Source of the DNA: Corynebacterium gallinarum
GTDB lineage: Bacteria > Actinomycetota > Actinomycetes > Mycobacteriales > Mycobacteriaceae
Reading direction: 5' to 3'
Assembly (NCBI RefSeq): GCF_014837045.1
Contig: NZ_JACSPR010000008.1
Coordinates: 62,001-126,000, forward strand
DNA: 64,000 bases
The first letter of the stretch is position 1, and each line of letters opens with the position of its first letter. A program made the position numbers and the translations under genes. This document shows positions 26,841 to 35,071 of the stretch, one piece after another. A model generated the notes under the pieces. It was not told the origin of the DNA. It made no database searches and saw only the letters and a program-made list of their open reading frames with translations.

Positions 26841-27779
26841 ATGACCGAGACAAACGGTTCCACCACCGACAACGCCAATCATGAAACCACCGACCAGCTG
26901 ACCTTCCAGAACCCGGTCACCCGCTACCCGGAGATCGAACCACCCATCCAGGATCAGCCCGAACCTGGCCTGGATGCGGACCTTGTCCCCAAGACCGACC
27001 GCGGTGAGTTCTCCTACCGTGGCACGGGACGTCTTCAGGGCCGTCGCGCCCTGATCACCGGTGGTGACTCCGGTATCGGTGCCGCGGTGGCCGTCGCCTT
27101 CGCCCGCGAGGGCGCGGACATTGCCCTGAACTACCTCCCCGATGAGGAGGAGGACGCCCAGTGGGTCAGGGATGTTGTGGAGAAGGACGGTAAGAAGATC
27201 GCCCTGCTCCCGGGTGATCTCGCAGATGCCGGGTTCTGCCGCCAGCTGGTCACCGACGCAGTCGATGCCCTCGGCGGATTGGATATTCTGGTCAACAACG
27301 CTGGCCGTCAGATCGCCCAGGACAGCCTGGAGGATCTCACCGACGAGCAGCTGGACGACACCTTCAACGTCAACATCCTGGCCATGTTCCGGATCACCCG
27401 TGAGGCCCTCAAGCACCTCGAGCCGGGCTCCAGCATCGTCAACACCACCTCGATCCAGGCCTACCAGCCCTCGGCGAACCTGCTGGACTACGCCTCCACC
27501 AAGGCCGCGATCAACAACTTCACCAAGGGCCTCGGCCAGCAGCTCGCCCCCAAGGGCATCCGCGTCAATGCGGTGGCACCGGGACCGTTCTGGACCCCGC
27601 TGCAGGTATCCGACGGTCAGAATAAGGAAGATCTGCCGGAGTTCGGCAAGAACACCCCGCTGGGTCGCGCCGGCCAGCCGACCGAGCTGGCACCCGCCTA
27701 TGTTTTCCTGGCCTCCTCCGAGTCCAGCTATGTCATCGGTGAGACCCTCAACGTCAACGGTGGTACCCCCGCACCCTAG
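26841..27779 (+). CDS. SDR family oxidoreductase (YghA/YhdF type)
   Basis: A 312-residue SDR with an N-terminal extension of about 60 residues ending in a Gly-rich GRLQGRRALITGGDSGIG cofactor motif, then VNNAGRQ, a catalytic SIQAYQPS..YASTK and a C-terminal VIGETLNVNGGTPAP. The N-terminal extension and the TGG-start are the pattern of the E. coli YghA / B. subtilis YhdF group, NADP-dependent aldehyde/alcohol dehydrogenases often stress-induced. AAGGAGAGATC precedes ATG 26841. Confidence 0.85.
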   Translation: MTETNGSTTDNANHETTDQLTFQNPVTRYPEIEPPIQDQPEPGLDADLVPKTDRGEFSYRGTGRLQGRRALITGGDSGIGAAVAVAFAREGADIALNYLPDEEEDAQWVRDVVEKDGKKIALLPGDLADAGFCRQLVTDAVDALGGLDILVNNAGRQIAQDSLEDLTDEQLDDTFNVNILAMFRITREALKHLEPGSSIVNTTSIQAYQPSANLLDYASTKAAINNFTKGLGQQLAPKGIRVNAVAPGPFWTPLQVSDGQNKEDLPEFGKNTPLGRAGQPTELAPAYVFLASSESSYVIGETLNVNGGTPAP

Positions 27780-27824
27780 GGATACCACAGCAATAATGGC
27801 CTATCAGCTGGGGAAACGGGGTAG

Positions 27825-27836
27825 GATACTGGATTT
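27825..27836 (+). promoter_or_regulatory. -10 region of yjdM-like gene
   Basis: TAGGATACT (27822-27830) contains GATACT ending 6 nt before ATG 27837, with no ribosome site; a leaderless transcript is likely. Confidence 0.4.
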
Positions 27837-28202
27837 ATGTCAGATCAACTACCTCCATGTCCCCAGTGTGACAGCGAATTCACCTATGAGAACGGCCCCC
27901 TGCTCGTGTGCCCCATGTGCGCACATGAGTGGGTCCCCGGTGAGGTGGACGCCACTGATTCTGCCGATGCCACCCCGGTGATCAGGGATTCCGTGGGCAA
28001 TGTCCTGCAGGACGGTGACAGCGTCTCCATCGTCAAGAGCCTCAAGGTCAAGGGCGGGGGAGGAAAGGACATCAAGATCGGCACCAAGGTCACCGACATC
28101 CGCCTCATCGAGGGCGGTGGCGTCGATGGCCATGACATCGATGCCACCGTCCCGGGTTTCGGCAAGATGCAGCTGAAATCCAGCGTGGTGAAGAAACTCT
28201 AG
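27837..28202 (+). CDS. YjdM/PhnA-type zinc-ribbon protein
   Basis: A 121-residue protein with an N-terminal zinc ribbon (CPQC near residue 9 and CPMC near residue 27) and a C-terminal beta domain including DGDSVSIVKSLKVKGGGGKDIKIGTKV, the YjdM family (formerly PhnA, 'alkylphosphonate utilization'). The family's biochemical role is unsettled, and no phosphonate operon is present. It is convergent with nadS, 6 bp apart. Confidence 0.85.
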   Translation: MSDQLPPCPQCDSEFTYENGPLLVCPMCAHEWVPGEVDATDSADATPVIRDSVGNVLQDGDSVSIVKSLKVKGGGGKDIKIGTKVTDIRLIEGGGVDGHDIDATVPGFGKMQLKSSVVKKL

Positions 28203-28208
28203 GTTTCC

Positions 28209-29297
28209 TTATCCACCGATAGCTCTCACCGCGGACACCGCCTCCACCACAGCGTGGGTGGCGGTGTCCACCTCGTCCGGGGTGTTGACGGGGGAGAATG
28301 TGAACCGCACGGAGGTCCGTGCCAGATCCTCCGGCAACCCGATGGCGAGCAGGACATGCGGAACCTCCCCGGATCCACAGGCGGAACCGGGGGAGCAGAT
28401 GATGCCACGGTGTTCCAATTCCAGCAGCACCGTCTCGCCGGCGGTGTGGTCGAAGACAAAGGACGCATGACCGGGCAACCTCCGGGTGGGGTGCCCGGTC
28501 AGGTGTGCGCCGTCGATGGTGAGCACCTCGGTGATGAAATCGGTGAGGTCGGGTGGGGCGCCGACAAGCGAGGCGTTCAGGGCTGCGGCGAAGGCAACCG
28601 CACCGGCGACGTTCTCCGTCCCGCTGCGTCGCCCACGTTCCTGCCCGCCGCCGTGGATGACCGGCTCGACCGGCAGGCGGCACCACAATGCACCGATGCC
28701 CTTCGGTGCACCGATCTTATGTCCGGACAGGCTGATCGCATCCACCCCCAGATCCGCTAGGGGCAGCCCGGCGGCCTGCACCGCATCGGTGTGGACGGGT
28801 GCGGTGGTCGCCGCGGCCAGTTCCCGGATGGGCTGGACCGTGCCGATCTCATTGTTGGCGTAGTGGATGCTCACCAGCGTGGTGTCCGGACGGGTGAGCT
28901 GTGCCAGTTCCGCCGGGGAGACCAGGCCGTACTCATCAGGGGCGAGATAGCTGACCTCGAAGTCGTGGAAACGCACCAGGTAGTCAATGGATTCCAGGAC
29001 CGCGGAATGCTCCAGCGGGGTGGTAATGATGTGTCGACCCCGCGGGTTGGCCAGGGCAATGCCCTTGATGGCGAGGTTGTCGGCCTCGGTGCCACCGGAG
29101 GTGAAGATCACCTGCGAGGCCCGCCCGCCGACCACCCGGGACACCACCTTGCGCGCCGCCTCCAGGCCCGCCGCGGCCGCCTCGCCGACGCCGTGGGGGC
29201 TGGACGGGTTGCCGAAGTGGCTGGTCAGGTACGGCCACATGGCCTCGAGTGCTTCTCGACGCACCCCTGTGGTCGCCGCATTGTCCAGGTAGATCAT
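28209..29297 (-). CDS. nadS: Cysteine desulfurase NadS
   Basis: A 362-residue class V aminotransferase-fold desulfurase: PLP lysine in SLSGHKIGAPKG and active-site cysteine in CSPGSACGSGEV. In corynebacteria this gene closes the NAD operon and is required for the [4Fe-4S] cluster of NadA, which fits its position here as the last gene. The ATG overlaps the nadC stop by one base, so translation is coupled. Confidence 0.9.
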   Translation of the reverse strand: MIYLDNAATTGVRREALEAMWPYLTSHFGNPSSPHGVGEAAAAGLEAARKVVSRVVGGRASQVIFTSGGTEADNLAIKGIALANPRGRHIITTPLEHSAVLESIDYLVRFHDFEVSYLAPDEYGLVSPAELAQLTRPDTTLVSIHYANNEIGTVQPIRELAAATTAPVHTDAVQAAGLPLADLGVDAISLSGHKIGAPKGIGALWCRLPVEPVIHGGGQERGRRSGTENVAGAVAFAAALNASLVGAPPDLTDFITEVLTIDGAHLTGHPTRRLPGHASFVFDHTAGETVLLELEHRGIICSPGSACGSGEVPHVLLAIGLPEDLARTSVRFTFSPVNTPDEVDTATHAVVEAVSAVRAIGG

Positions 29298-30139
29298 TAT
29301 TCGAAGTCGAGCCCCAGGTCCAGGGCCCGCACCGAGTGGGTCAGTGCACCGACGGAGATGACATCCACACCCGTGAGGGCAATGTCGGCGACGGTGTCCA
29401 GGTTGACCCCACCGGAGGCCTCTACGATCGCGCGACCCGCCACCATCTTGATGCCCTCACGCAGGTCATCATTGGTGAAGTTGTCCAGCATGATGGTGTC
29501 CACGCCGGCGGCCAGCACCGGTTCGATCTGATCGAGGCGGTCCACCTCGACCTCCACGTGGGTGGTGTGGGGCAGACGCGACTTCATCTGCAGCAGGGCC
29601 TCGGTGATGGTCATCCCGCTGGAGACCACTGAGGCGAGGTGGTTGTCCTTGACCATGACAGCATCGGAGAGGGAGGTGCGGTGGTTGTGGCCACCGCCGT
29701 CACGGACCGCCTGACGTTCAATGATGCGCAGACCGGGTGTGGTCTTGCGGGTATCCACGATGCGGGCCTGGGTGCCCGCCACGGCCTCGACATACCGGGC
29801 GGTCTGGGTGGCGATGCCGGACATACGCTGGGTGAAGTTCAGGGCGATGCGCTCAGCCCGCAGGATTGCACGTGCGGAACCGGTGATGGTGCCCAGCGAT
29901 TTCGGTTCGAACGCCTCACCATCGGTGATCTGCAGTTCGATGCGGATCTCCGGGTCCACCAGCCGGAAGGCCGCCTCCAGCAGGCAGGTACCACTGAACA
30001 CACCGGGTTCGCGGGCCACCAGGTGGGCGCGGACAATGGCCGATTCCGGGACGAGGTTCTCGGAGGTGAGATCACCCCAGGGGGCGTCCTCGTCCAGCGC
30101 GGCGGCGACGATTCTGTCGGTGGTGCGCTGATCGATCAT
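29297..30139 (-). CDS. nadC: Quinolinate phosphoribosyltransferase (nicotinate-nucleotide pyrophosphorylase)
   Basis: A 280-residue enzyme converting quinolinate and PRPP to nicotinate mononucleotide, CO2 and pyrophosphate. It has the family signatures EDAPWGDLTSENL, ALNFTQRMSGIAT, DTRKTTPGLR, RDGGGHNHRTSLSDAVMVKDNH and EVDRLDQIEPVLAAGVDTIMLDNF. The start ATG 30139 overlaps the nadA stop by ATGA. The longer upstream frame is within nadA and is not the protein N-terminus. Confidence 0.95.
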   Translation of the reverse strand: MIDQRTTDRIVAAALDEDAPWGDLTSENLVPESAIVRAHLVAREPGVFSGTCLLEAAFRLVDPEIRIELQITDGEAFEPKSLGTITGSARAILRAERIALNFTQRMSGIATQTARYVEAVAGTQARIVDTRKTTPGLRIIERQAVRDGGGHNHRTSLSDAVMVKDNHLASVVSSGMTITEALLQMKSRLPHTTHVEVEVDRLDQIEPVLAAGVDTIMLDNFTNDDLREGIKMVAGRAIVEASGGVNLDTVADIALTGVDVISVGALTHSVRALDLGLDFE

Positions 30140-31473
30140 TTGGTGGCTCCCTTGGTGGCGGCGGACTGGGTGGGGACGACGGCCAGCATGCGTTCCAGCG
30201 CCACCCGGGCGGGGTCGGCGACATCCTCGCCGACGCTGATCTGGTTGACCACGCGGCCGTCGACAAGCTCCTCCAGCACCCAGGCGAGGTAACCGGGGTG
30301 GATGCGGTACATGGTGGAGCACGGACAGATCACGGGGTCGAGGCAGAAGATGGTGTGCTGCGGGTACTGGGCAGCCAGGCGCTGGACCAGGTTGATCTCG
30401 GTGCCGATGGCGAAGGTCGACCCGGCCGGTGCCGCCTGGATCGCCTTGACGATGAAGTCGGTGGACCCGGAGGAATCAGCGGCATCGACCACCGGCATGG
30501 GGGACTCGGGGTGCACCACGACGTGGACATCCGGGTACTCCCGGCGGGCCTTCTCGATCTGCTCCACGGTGAAGCGCTTGTGTACGGAGCAGAAACCGTG
30601 CCAGAGCAGCACCTTGGCATCCTCGAGTTCCTCGCGGGTGTTGCCACCGAGCGTCCTGTTCGGATTCCACAGCGGCATCTGCTCCAGCGGGATGCCCATG
30701 GCCTTGGCGGTGTTGCGGCCCAGGTGCTGATCGGGGAAGAACAGCACACGCTGGCCACGCTCGAAGGCCCACTCCAGCACGGCGGCGGCGTTGGAGGAGG
30801 TACACACGATGCCACCGTGCCTGCCGACGAACCCCTTGAGTGCTGCGGAGGAGTTCATGTAGGTCACGGGGATCACCGGTGCGCGACCCTGGTCATCGGG
30901 CTCGGTACCGTAGATCTCCTCGAGCTGCTCCCAGCAGTCCTCGACGGAATCCAGATCGGCCATATCCGCCATGGAGCAGCCTGCGGCCAGGTTCGGCAGG
31001 ATCACAGCCTGGTCGTCGGCGGAGAGCAGGTCGGCGGTCTCCGCCATGAAGTGGACACCGCAGAACACGATGGCCTCCGCCTCCGGGCGGCCCTTGGCGG
31101 CGCGGGCGAGCTGGAAGGAGTCACCGACGAAATCGGCGTGCTGCACCACCTCATCACGCTGGTAGAAGTGGCCGAGGATGACCACCTTCTCACCGAGGGT
31201 CTTTTTGGCGGTGCGGATGCGCTCGTGGAGTTCCTCCTCGGTGGCGGTGCGGTAGGACTCGGGCAGGACCTGCTGCCGGGGTATGGCCAGGGGCAGGGGA
31301 TCAGCCTGGGAGGCGCCGGGGCCGTAACCGGGTGCCATCGCCGGGGTGTCGAGGAGCCAGGGGCCGTCGGCAAGCTCCGGTGCGCAGGAGGAACCGGTGG
31401 ACTCACCGGTGGCGATGAGCTGGAGGGCGTGATCGACCGACGCATCGGTGACAGTGATCTGGGATGTGGTCAT
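30136..31473 (-). CDS. nadA: Quinolinate synthase A
   Basis: A 445-residue [4Fe-4S] enzyme condensing iminoaspartate and dihydroxyacetone phosphate to quinolinate. Cluster cysteines sit in VFCGVHFMAET, IVCTSSNAA and FCLDPVICPCSTMYRIHP; substrate-binding motifs such as YMNSSAALKGFVGRHGGIVCTSSNAA are present. The N-terminal 70 residues are variable, as in other corynebacterial NadA. It is the first structural gene after ndnR. Confidence 0.95.
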   Translation of the reverse strand: MTTSQITVTDASVDHALQLIATGESTGSSCAPELADGPWLLDTPAMAPGYGPGASQADPLPLAIPRQQVLPESYRTATEEELHERIRTAKKTLGEKVVILGHFYQRDEVVQHADFVGDSFQLARAAKGRPEAEAIVFCGVHFMAETADLLSADDQAVILPNLAAGCSMADMADLDSVEDCWEQLEEIYGTEPDDQGRAPVIPVTYMNSSAALKGFVGRHGGIVCTSSNAAAVLEWAFERGQRVLFFPDQHLGRNTAKAMGIPLEQMPLWNPNRTLGGNTREELEDAKVLLWHGFCSVHKRFTVEQIEKARREYPDVHVVVHPESPMPVVDAADSSGSTDFIVKAIQAAPAGSTFAIGTEINLVQRLAAQYPQHTIFCLDPVICPCSTMYRIHPGYLAWVLEELVDGRVVNQISVGEDVADPARVALERMLAVVPTQSAATKGATK

Positions 31474-31540
31474 GGTGGGTGTTCTCGCTGTTTTCTTCTG
31501 TGGGTGAAAGGCAGGGGGACGCTGATCAGGGGGTGGGGTA

Positions 31541-32206
31541 TCAGCGGGTGGGGTTGGGGGTGCGGGTGAACCTGTAGAGCTTGGGTGGTCTGTGCGGTGT
31601 TCCCGTCAGCACCTCGCCGGTGTCCACGAGATCGGGTGAGGTGGCCACGGATCTTCGGAAGTTGGCGGCATCGAGTTTGTGTCCGAGCACCGCCTCGTGG
31701 ACGGTGCGCAGCTGGGCGATGGTGAAGGTCTCCCCGAGGAAGGAATGGGCGATGTCCGCGTATTCGACCTTGGTGCGCAGGCGCTGCAGGGCGTAGTCGA
31801 CGATCCGGTTGTGGTCGAAGGCCAGGTCGGGGAGGTTGTCGGCCTGGAACCACTGGACGTTCTCGCCGGGTTCGGCGCGTTCGATCTCATCGGCGCGCAC
31901 CAGGGCCCAGTACACGACGGAGACCACCCTGCCGGTGGGGGAGCGGTCCCGGGCGCCGAAGGTGTAGAGCTGTTCCAGGTAGCTGGGGTGCAGGCCGGTG
32001 GTCTCCCCGAGGGTGCGGGCCGCCACCTCCTCGAGTTCCTCATTCTCGGATAACCAACCACCGGGCAGCGCCCACCGGCCCAGGTGCGGATCGCGGGTGC
32101 GGGCGACAAAGGGGGTCCACAGGGCGGGCAGGTCCTGGTCATCGGGACGCAGCGCGAAGATGACCGTGGAGACGGCCACCTGGATGGTGTTGTCGGGTCG
32201 GGTCAC
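31541..32206 (-). CDS. ndnR: NAD-responsive Nudix-like repressor NdnR
   Basis: A 221-residue NrtR-type regulator: an N-terminal Nudix-like domain (about 20-150) and a C-terminal winged-helix domain (about 160-215). The Nudix box reads G-x5-E-x7-R-T-L-G-E-T-T-G-L: the R-E and E-E glutamates of active hydrolases are replaced by R-T and E-T, so it probably binds NAD-related ligands without hydrolysing them. In C. glutamicum NdnR represses ndnR-nadA-nadC-nadS. I choose GTG 32206; a TTG at 32233 would start inside an operator palindrome. Confidence 0.85.
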   Translation of the reverse strand: MTRPDNTIQVAVSTVIFALRPDDQDLPALWTPFVARTRDPHLGRWALPGGWLSENEELEEVAARTLGETTGLHPSYLEQLYTFGARDRSPTGRVVSVVYWALVRADEIERAEPGENVQWFQADNLPDLAFDHNRIVDYALQRLRTKVEYADIAHSFLGETFTIAQLRTVHEAVLGHKLDAANFRRSVATSPDLVDTGEVLTGTPHRPPKLYRFTRTPNPTR

Positions 32207-32228
32207 TGGATCACGACACCCCCTTATG

Positions 32229-32239
32229 GTCAAAGTGAC
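32229..32239. promoter_or_regulatory. Candidate NdnR operator 1
   Basis: GTCAAAGTGAC, a GTCA-N3-TGAC palindrome, lies 23 bp upstream of the chosen ndnR start. Confidence 0.55.
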
Positions 32240-32262
32240 TTTATGATGTCGATGATCTTACA

Positions 32263-32273
32263 GTCACAATGAC
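32263..32273. promoter_or_regulatory. Candidate NdnR operator 2
   Basis: GTCACAATGAC, a second GTCA-N3-TGAC palindrome, 34 bp centre-to-centre from the first. With flanking bases the two sites are inverted copies of GGTCA-NN-GTGACT. Confidence 0.55.
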
Positions 32274-32330
32274 CAGAAGACGATTACCCCGCCGAATCCG
32301 GGGGTGAACTATGCAGGATTCGCAGGCTGC

Positions 32331-32855
32331 TCAACCGGCGGGATAGGTGACCTGGTGGTCCGGGCCGACCACCGCGCCGGCGGTCAGGGTGGCTGCCTGG
32401 GTCTGACCCGGACCCATGATGTGGGTGACCTCCACGCCCCGGGCCAGCAGGTGATCGGTGATGATGCGCCGGTGGCACCGCCACCAGACGGCTTCGGAAC
32501 ACAACAGAACGGTGGGGCGGGGGGCGTCGACAAGCTTGTCGACGGCGGAGACGAACTCCTCCGACAGGGCGTGGTCGGCGTAGTTGTGGAAACTACGGTT
32601 GTTCCAGAACGCATTGACCTCGAACGGCACCGTGGTGCTGACCTTCCGGCGTCCTGTCAGCGGTTCCACCCAGTCATAACCGATGCCGACACCCGCGAGC
32701 GACTCCCGCAGCGCATCCTGGTCAAAGTGGGGAAAGCGCCGCGAGCCGGGGAGTTTACGCACATCCACCAGCTGCTCCACACCGTTGTCAGTCAACATGT
32801 TAAGAAACACCGGAAGGGGGTGGGTGGAGTGCCCGACAGTGAAGATGATCGCCAT
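32331..32855 (-). CDS. DUF488 family protein
   Basis: A 174-residue protein with the DUF488 pattern: FTVGHSTHPL at the N-terminus, LVDVRKLPGSRRFPHFDQDAL, and a Cys-containing LLCSEAVWWRCHRRII. Function unknown; the pattern of conserved Arg/Cys suggests a nucleotide or small-molecule enzyme. An 18-bp palindrome made of two 11-mer repeats lies inside the gene at 32526-32543. Confidence 0.8.
   Translation of the reverse strand: MAIIFTVGHSTHPLPVFLNMLTDNGVEQLVDVRKLPGSRRFPHFDQDALRESLAGVGIGYDWVEPLTGRRKVSTTVPFEVNAFWNNRSFHNYADHALSEEFVSAVDKLVDAPRPTVLLCSEAVWWRCHRRIITDHLLARGVEVTHIMGPGQTQAATLTAGAVVGPDHQVTYPAG
32525..32544. repeat. Back-to-back pair of the 11-mer repeat
   Basis: Two inverted copies of GCTTGTCGACG overlap to give the perfect palindrome GTCGACAAGCTTGTCGAC (32526-32543), read within the DUF488 coding sequence. 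Confidence 0.8.
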
Positions 32856-32904
32856 ACCGCCCCACCCTAGTTATGCGGGTGGGGAAAAACAGGGCCGTGC
32901 GCAC

Positions 32905-32917
32905 TACGATGACGGGA
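32905..32917 (+). promoter_or_regulatory. -10 box deciding start 32918
   Basis: TACGAT (32905-32910) followed by 7 nt and ATG 32918. It overlaps the alternative ATG 32909 and argues for the shorter protein. Confidence 0.45.
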
Positions 32918-33856
32918 ATGTTGGCCGTCCTGTCCGGAGTGTTCTCCGGCGCTCTCCTCCCGCTCCAGACCTCGGTGAACAACCGTCTGCGCCAGAGTGT
33001 GGGAACGCCCCTGATGGCGTCGTTCTTCTCCTTCCTCATCGGCACGGGTGCGCTGATCCTGGCCACCTGGGTCACCGGTGGGCGCCCCTGGCCACAGCTG
33101 GGACTGGCCACCGGGCAGCCGTGGTGGATGTTCACCGGTGGCGTCCTGGGTGTGATGGTGCTGACGGGTAATATCCTGCTGTTTCCCCGGGTGGGCAGCG
33201 TGCAGACGGTGATCCTGCCGATCACGGGCCAGGTGATCACCGGCCTGCTCATCGACACCTTCGGCCTGCTGCGTGCACCACAGATCCCGCTGGGGTGGAC
33301 GCGGGTGGGCGGCGCGTTTCTGGTCCTGGCCGGGGCCACCGCGGCGGTCGGGATGATCCGCGCGCGGGGCCGAAACCGGTCAGAATGCGTATCGACGGGT
33401 CAGTCACCGGGGGTCTGGTTGTGGCGGGGTCTGGGGCTGCTCATGGGGGCGTGTGCCGCCATGCAGGTCTCGGTCAACGGCCAGCTGGGGGTGGTGCTGG
33501 GAGCACCGGTGGAGGCGGCGCTGGTGTCCTTCACTGTCGGCACCCTGACCCTGCTGTTGTTGCTGGTGGCTACCCGCACCCCCTGGCGCGGGGTCGCGGT
33601 GGTGGGGCGCTCCAATCCCTGGTGGATGTGGATCGGTGGCCTGCTGGGGGCGACGATCGTCTACGCCACGGCCGCGCTGGGCCCCATCCTGGGCACCGGC
33701 ATGACGGTGGTGTCCATGCTGCTGGGCATGCTGGCGGGCAGTCTGCTCATCGACACCTTCGGGCTCCTGGGTGCCACCCGACGGAAGGTCGCATGGACCC
33801 AGGTGCTCGGCCTGCTGGTCATCATCATTGGGGTCGCGCTGATCCGGGTGGTGTAG
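32918..33856 (+). CDS. DMT superfamily transporter (YdcZ/DUF606 duplication)
   Basis: A 312-residue membrane protein with about ten hydrophobic segments formed by two homologous YdcZ halves, each beginning near a GxxxxxQxSVN motif (LLPLQTSVNNRLRQ and AAMQVSVNGQLG) and each ending with a GLLIDTFGLL stretch. Likely a small-molecule exporter; substrate unknown. Alternative starts at 32873 and 32909 cannot be excluded. It is convergent with an MBL gene 10 bp away. Confidence 0.8.
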   Translation: MLAVLSGVFSGALLPLQTSVNNRLRQSVGTPLMASFFSFLIGTGALILATWVTGGRPWPQLGLATGQPWWMFTGGVLGVMVLTGNILLFPRVGSVQTVILPITGQVITGLLIDTFGLLRAPQIPLGWTRVGGAFLVLAGATAAVGMIRARGRNRSECVSTGQSPGVWLWRGLGLLMGACAAMQVSVNGQLGVVLGAPVEAALVSFTVGTLTLLLLLVATRTPWRGVAVVGRSNPWWMWIGGLLGATIVYATAALGPILGTGMTVVSMLLGMLAGSLLIDTFGLLGATRRKVAWTQVLGLLVIIIGVALIRVV

Positions 33857-33866
33857 GACGGGGCAG

Positions 33867-34499
33867 TCACACACCCAGGTCCAGGGAATCCCCCGGGGCC
33901 AGGGGGAGATAGGTCGAGCCGTATTTATCGGCCAGCAGGGTGAGGATCTTGGTGTTGATCGCAAGTCCGTGTTCATTGACGATCCCGTCATGGATCCCCA
34001 CGAAATGCTTCGGTGGGAACTTCTTCAGCCATGCCTCCACATCGAGCATTTTCACCCAGGGGCCGTTGACGGGAACCAGTGCGACATCGACATCCCTGAT
34101 CGGTTGGAAGTTGTCACCCGGGTGTAGGATCCGGCCACCGATCAGGTACCCGATGTTCTCCGGGACATCCTGGGTGTGGGTGATCATGGCGTGTTTCGAG
34201 CCCACCACCTCGATTGGGATGCCACCGATGGTGAAGCTCTGCCCGTGGTCCACCGCGTGCGCCTCCACCGGGAGTTCATCAGCGAGGAAGGCCGGTGCGT
34301 AGATGACCATCCCGGGGTTGGTGCGGTGGGCCCGGAGGAGGGCCTGCTGGTCCAGGTGGTCCGGGTGACCGTGGGTGATCAGGACGGCATCGGCGCTGGC
34401 CAGAGACTCGGGAACGCCGAAGGAGCCGGGATCGATGATGAGGGTGTATCCGTGGTGGTTGATCTCCACACAGGCGTGGAGATGGCGTGTGATCTTCAT
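33867..34499 (-). CDS. MBL-fold metallo-hydrolase
   Basis: A 210-residue metallo-beta-lactamase-fold protein with the metal motif THGHPDHLD, and further ligands in GSKHAMITH and LHPGDNF, resembling the UlaG/YtkL-like group that acts on phosphodiesters or lactones. Start ATG 34499 is preferred over ATG 34508 because CACAAT (plus 34507-34512) sits 7 nt upstream. Substrate unknown. Confidence 0.8.
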   Translation of the reverse strand: MKITRHLHACVEINHHGYTLIIDPGSFGVPESLASADAVLITHGHPDHLDQQALLRAHRTNPGMVIYAPAFLADELPVEAHAVDHGQSFTIGGIPIEVVGSKHAMITHTQDVPENIGYLIGGRILHPGDNFQPIRDVDVALVPVNGPWVKMLDVEAWLKKFPPKHFVGIHDGIVNEHGLAINTKILTLLADKYGSTYLPLAPGDSLDLGV

Positions 34500-34621
34500 G
34501 GTGTCCATTGTGGTCGAAATCCCCGCGCCGGGAGCAGCAGTTATGTGACGCGGAACACGTCACCGGGGTTCGGGGCGTAGCATGAGTGGTGCATCTGCCA
34601 AGAGCCAGAGGAGTTTCGATC

Positions 34622-35071
34622 ATGACACATACCCTCTCCACCTACCTCACCTTCCCCGGCAATGCCGCGGAGGTGTTCGAACACTGGGCCCAGGTCTTCG
34701 AAGGTGACCTGAATCTGACCAAATACGGGGATGTTCCCACCGGGGAGTTCCCCTTCGAACCTGATCCCGATCTCGTCGCCCACGCCCAGCTCATCATTAC
34801 CGGTGGCACCCTCACCGGCGGGGACAGCATGCCCGGTGAAGCGGAGCTCCCCCTCCGCGACACCGCCTATTCACTGCTGTATTCACTGAACACGCCGGAG
34901 GAGGCCCGGGAGGTGATCCAGCGTCTGGTCGACGGTGGTGGGCACGTGGGGATGCCGTTCGAGGAAGCCCCCTGGGGCGGATACTACGGCCAGGTTTTCG
35001 ACCGTTTCGGGGTGATGTGGGCCTTCGATGTCGAAGCGCCGGACACCCCCGTGGCGGACACCGAGATCTAG
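34622..35071 (+). CDS. VOC/PhnB-like (glyoxalase-fold) protein
   Basis: A 149-residue protein: LSTYLTFPGNAAEVFEHWAQVF, a central HAQLIITGGTLTGGDSMPG and a C-terminal WGGYYGQVFDRFGVMWAFDV, the pattern of PhnB-like/3-demethylubiquinone methyltransferase-fold VOC proteins. Function unknown. AGAGGAG precedes ATG 34622. Its TAG stop is shared in overlap with the convergent lipoate-ligase-like gene (palindromic CTAG). Confidence 0.8.
   Translation: MTHTLSTYLTFPGNAAEVFEHWAQVFEGDLNLTKYGDVPTGEFPFEPDPDLVAHAQLIITGGTLTGGDSMPGEAELPLRDTAYSLLYSLNTPEEAREVIQRLVDGGGHVGMPFEEAPWGGYYGQVFDRFGVMWAFDVEAPDTPVADTEI

Noticed and set aside
32207..32233. TTG 32233 as ndnR start
   Set aside because: It falls inside the operator palindrome 32229-32239; GTG 32206 gives a normal N-terminus.
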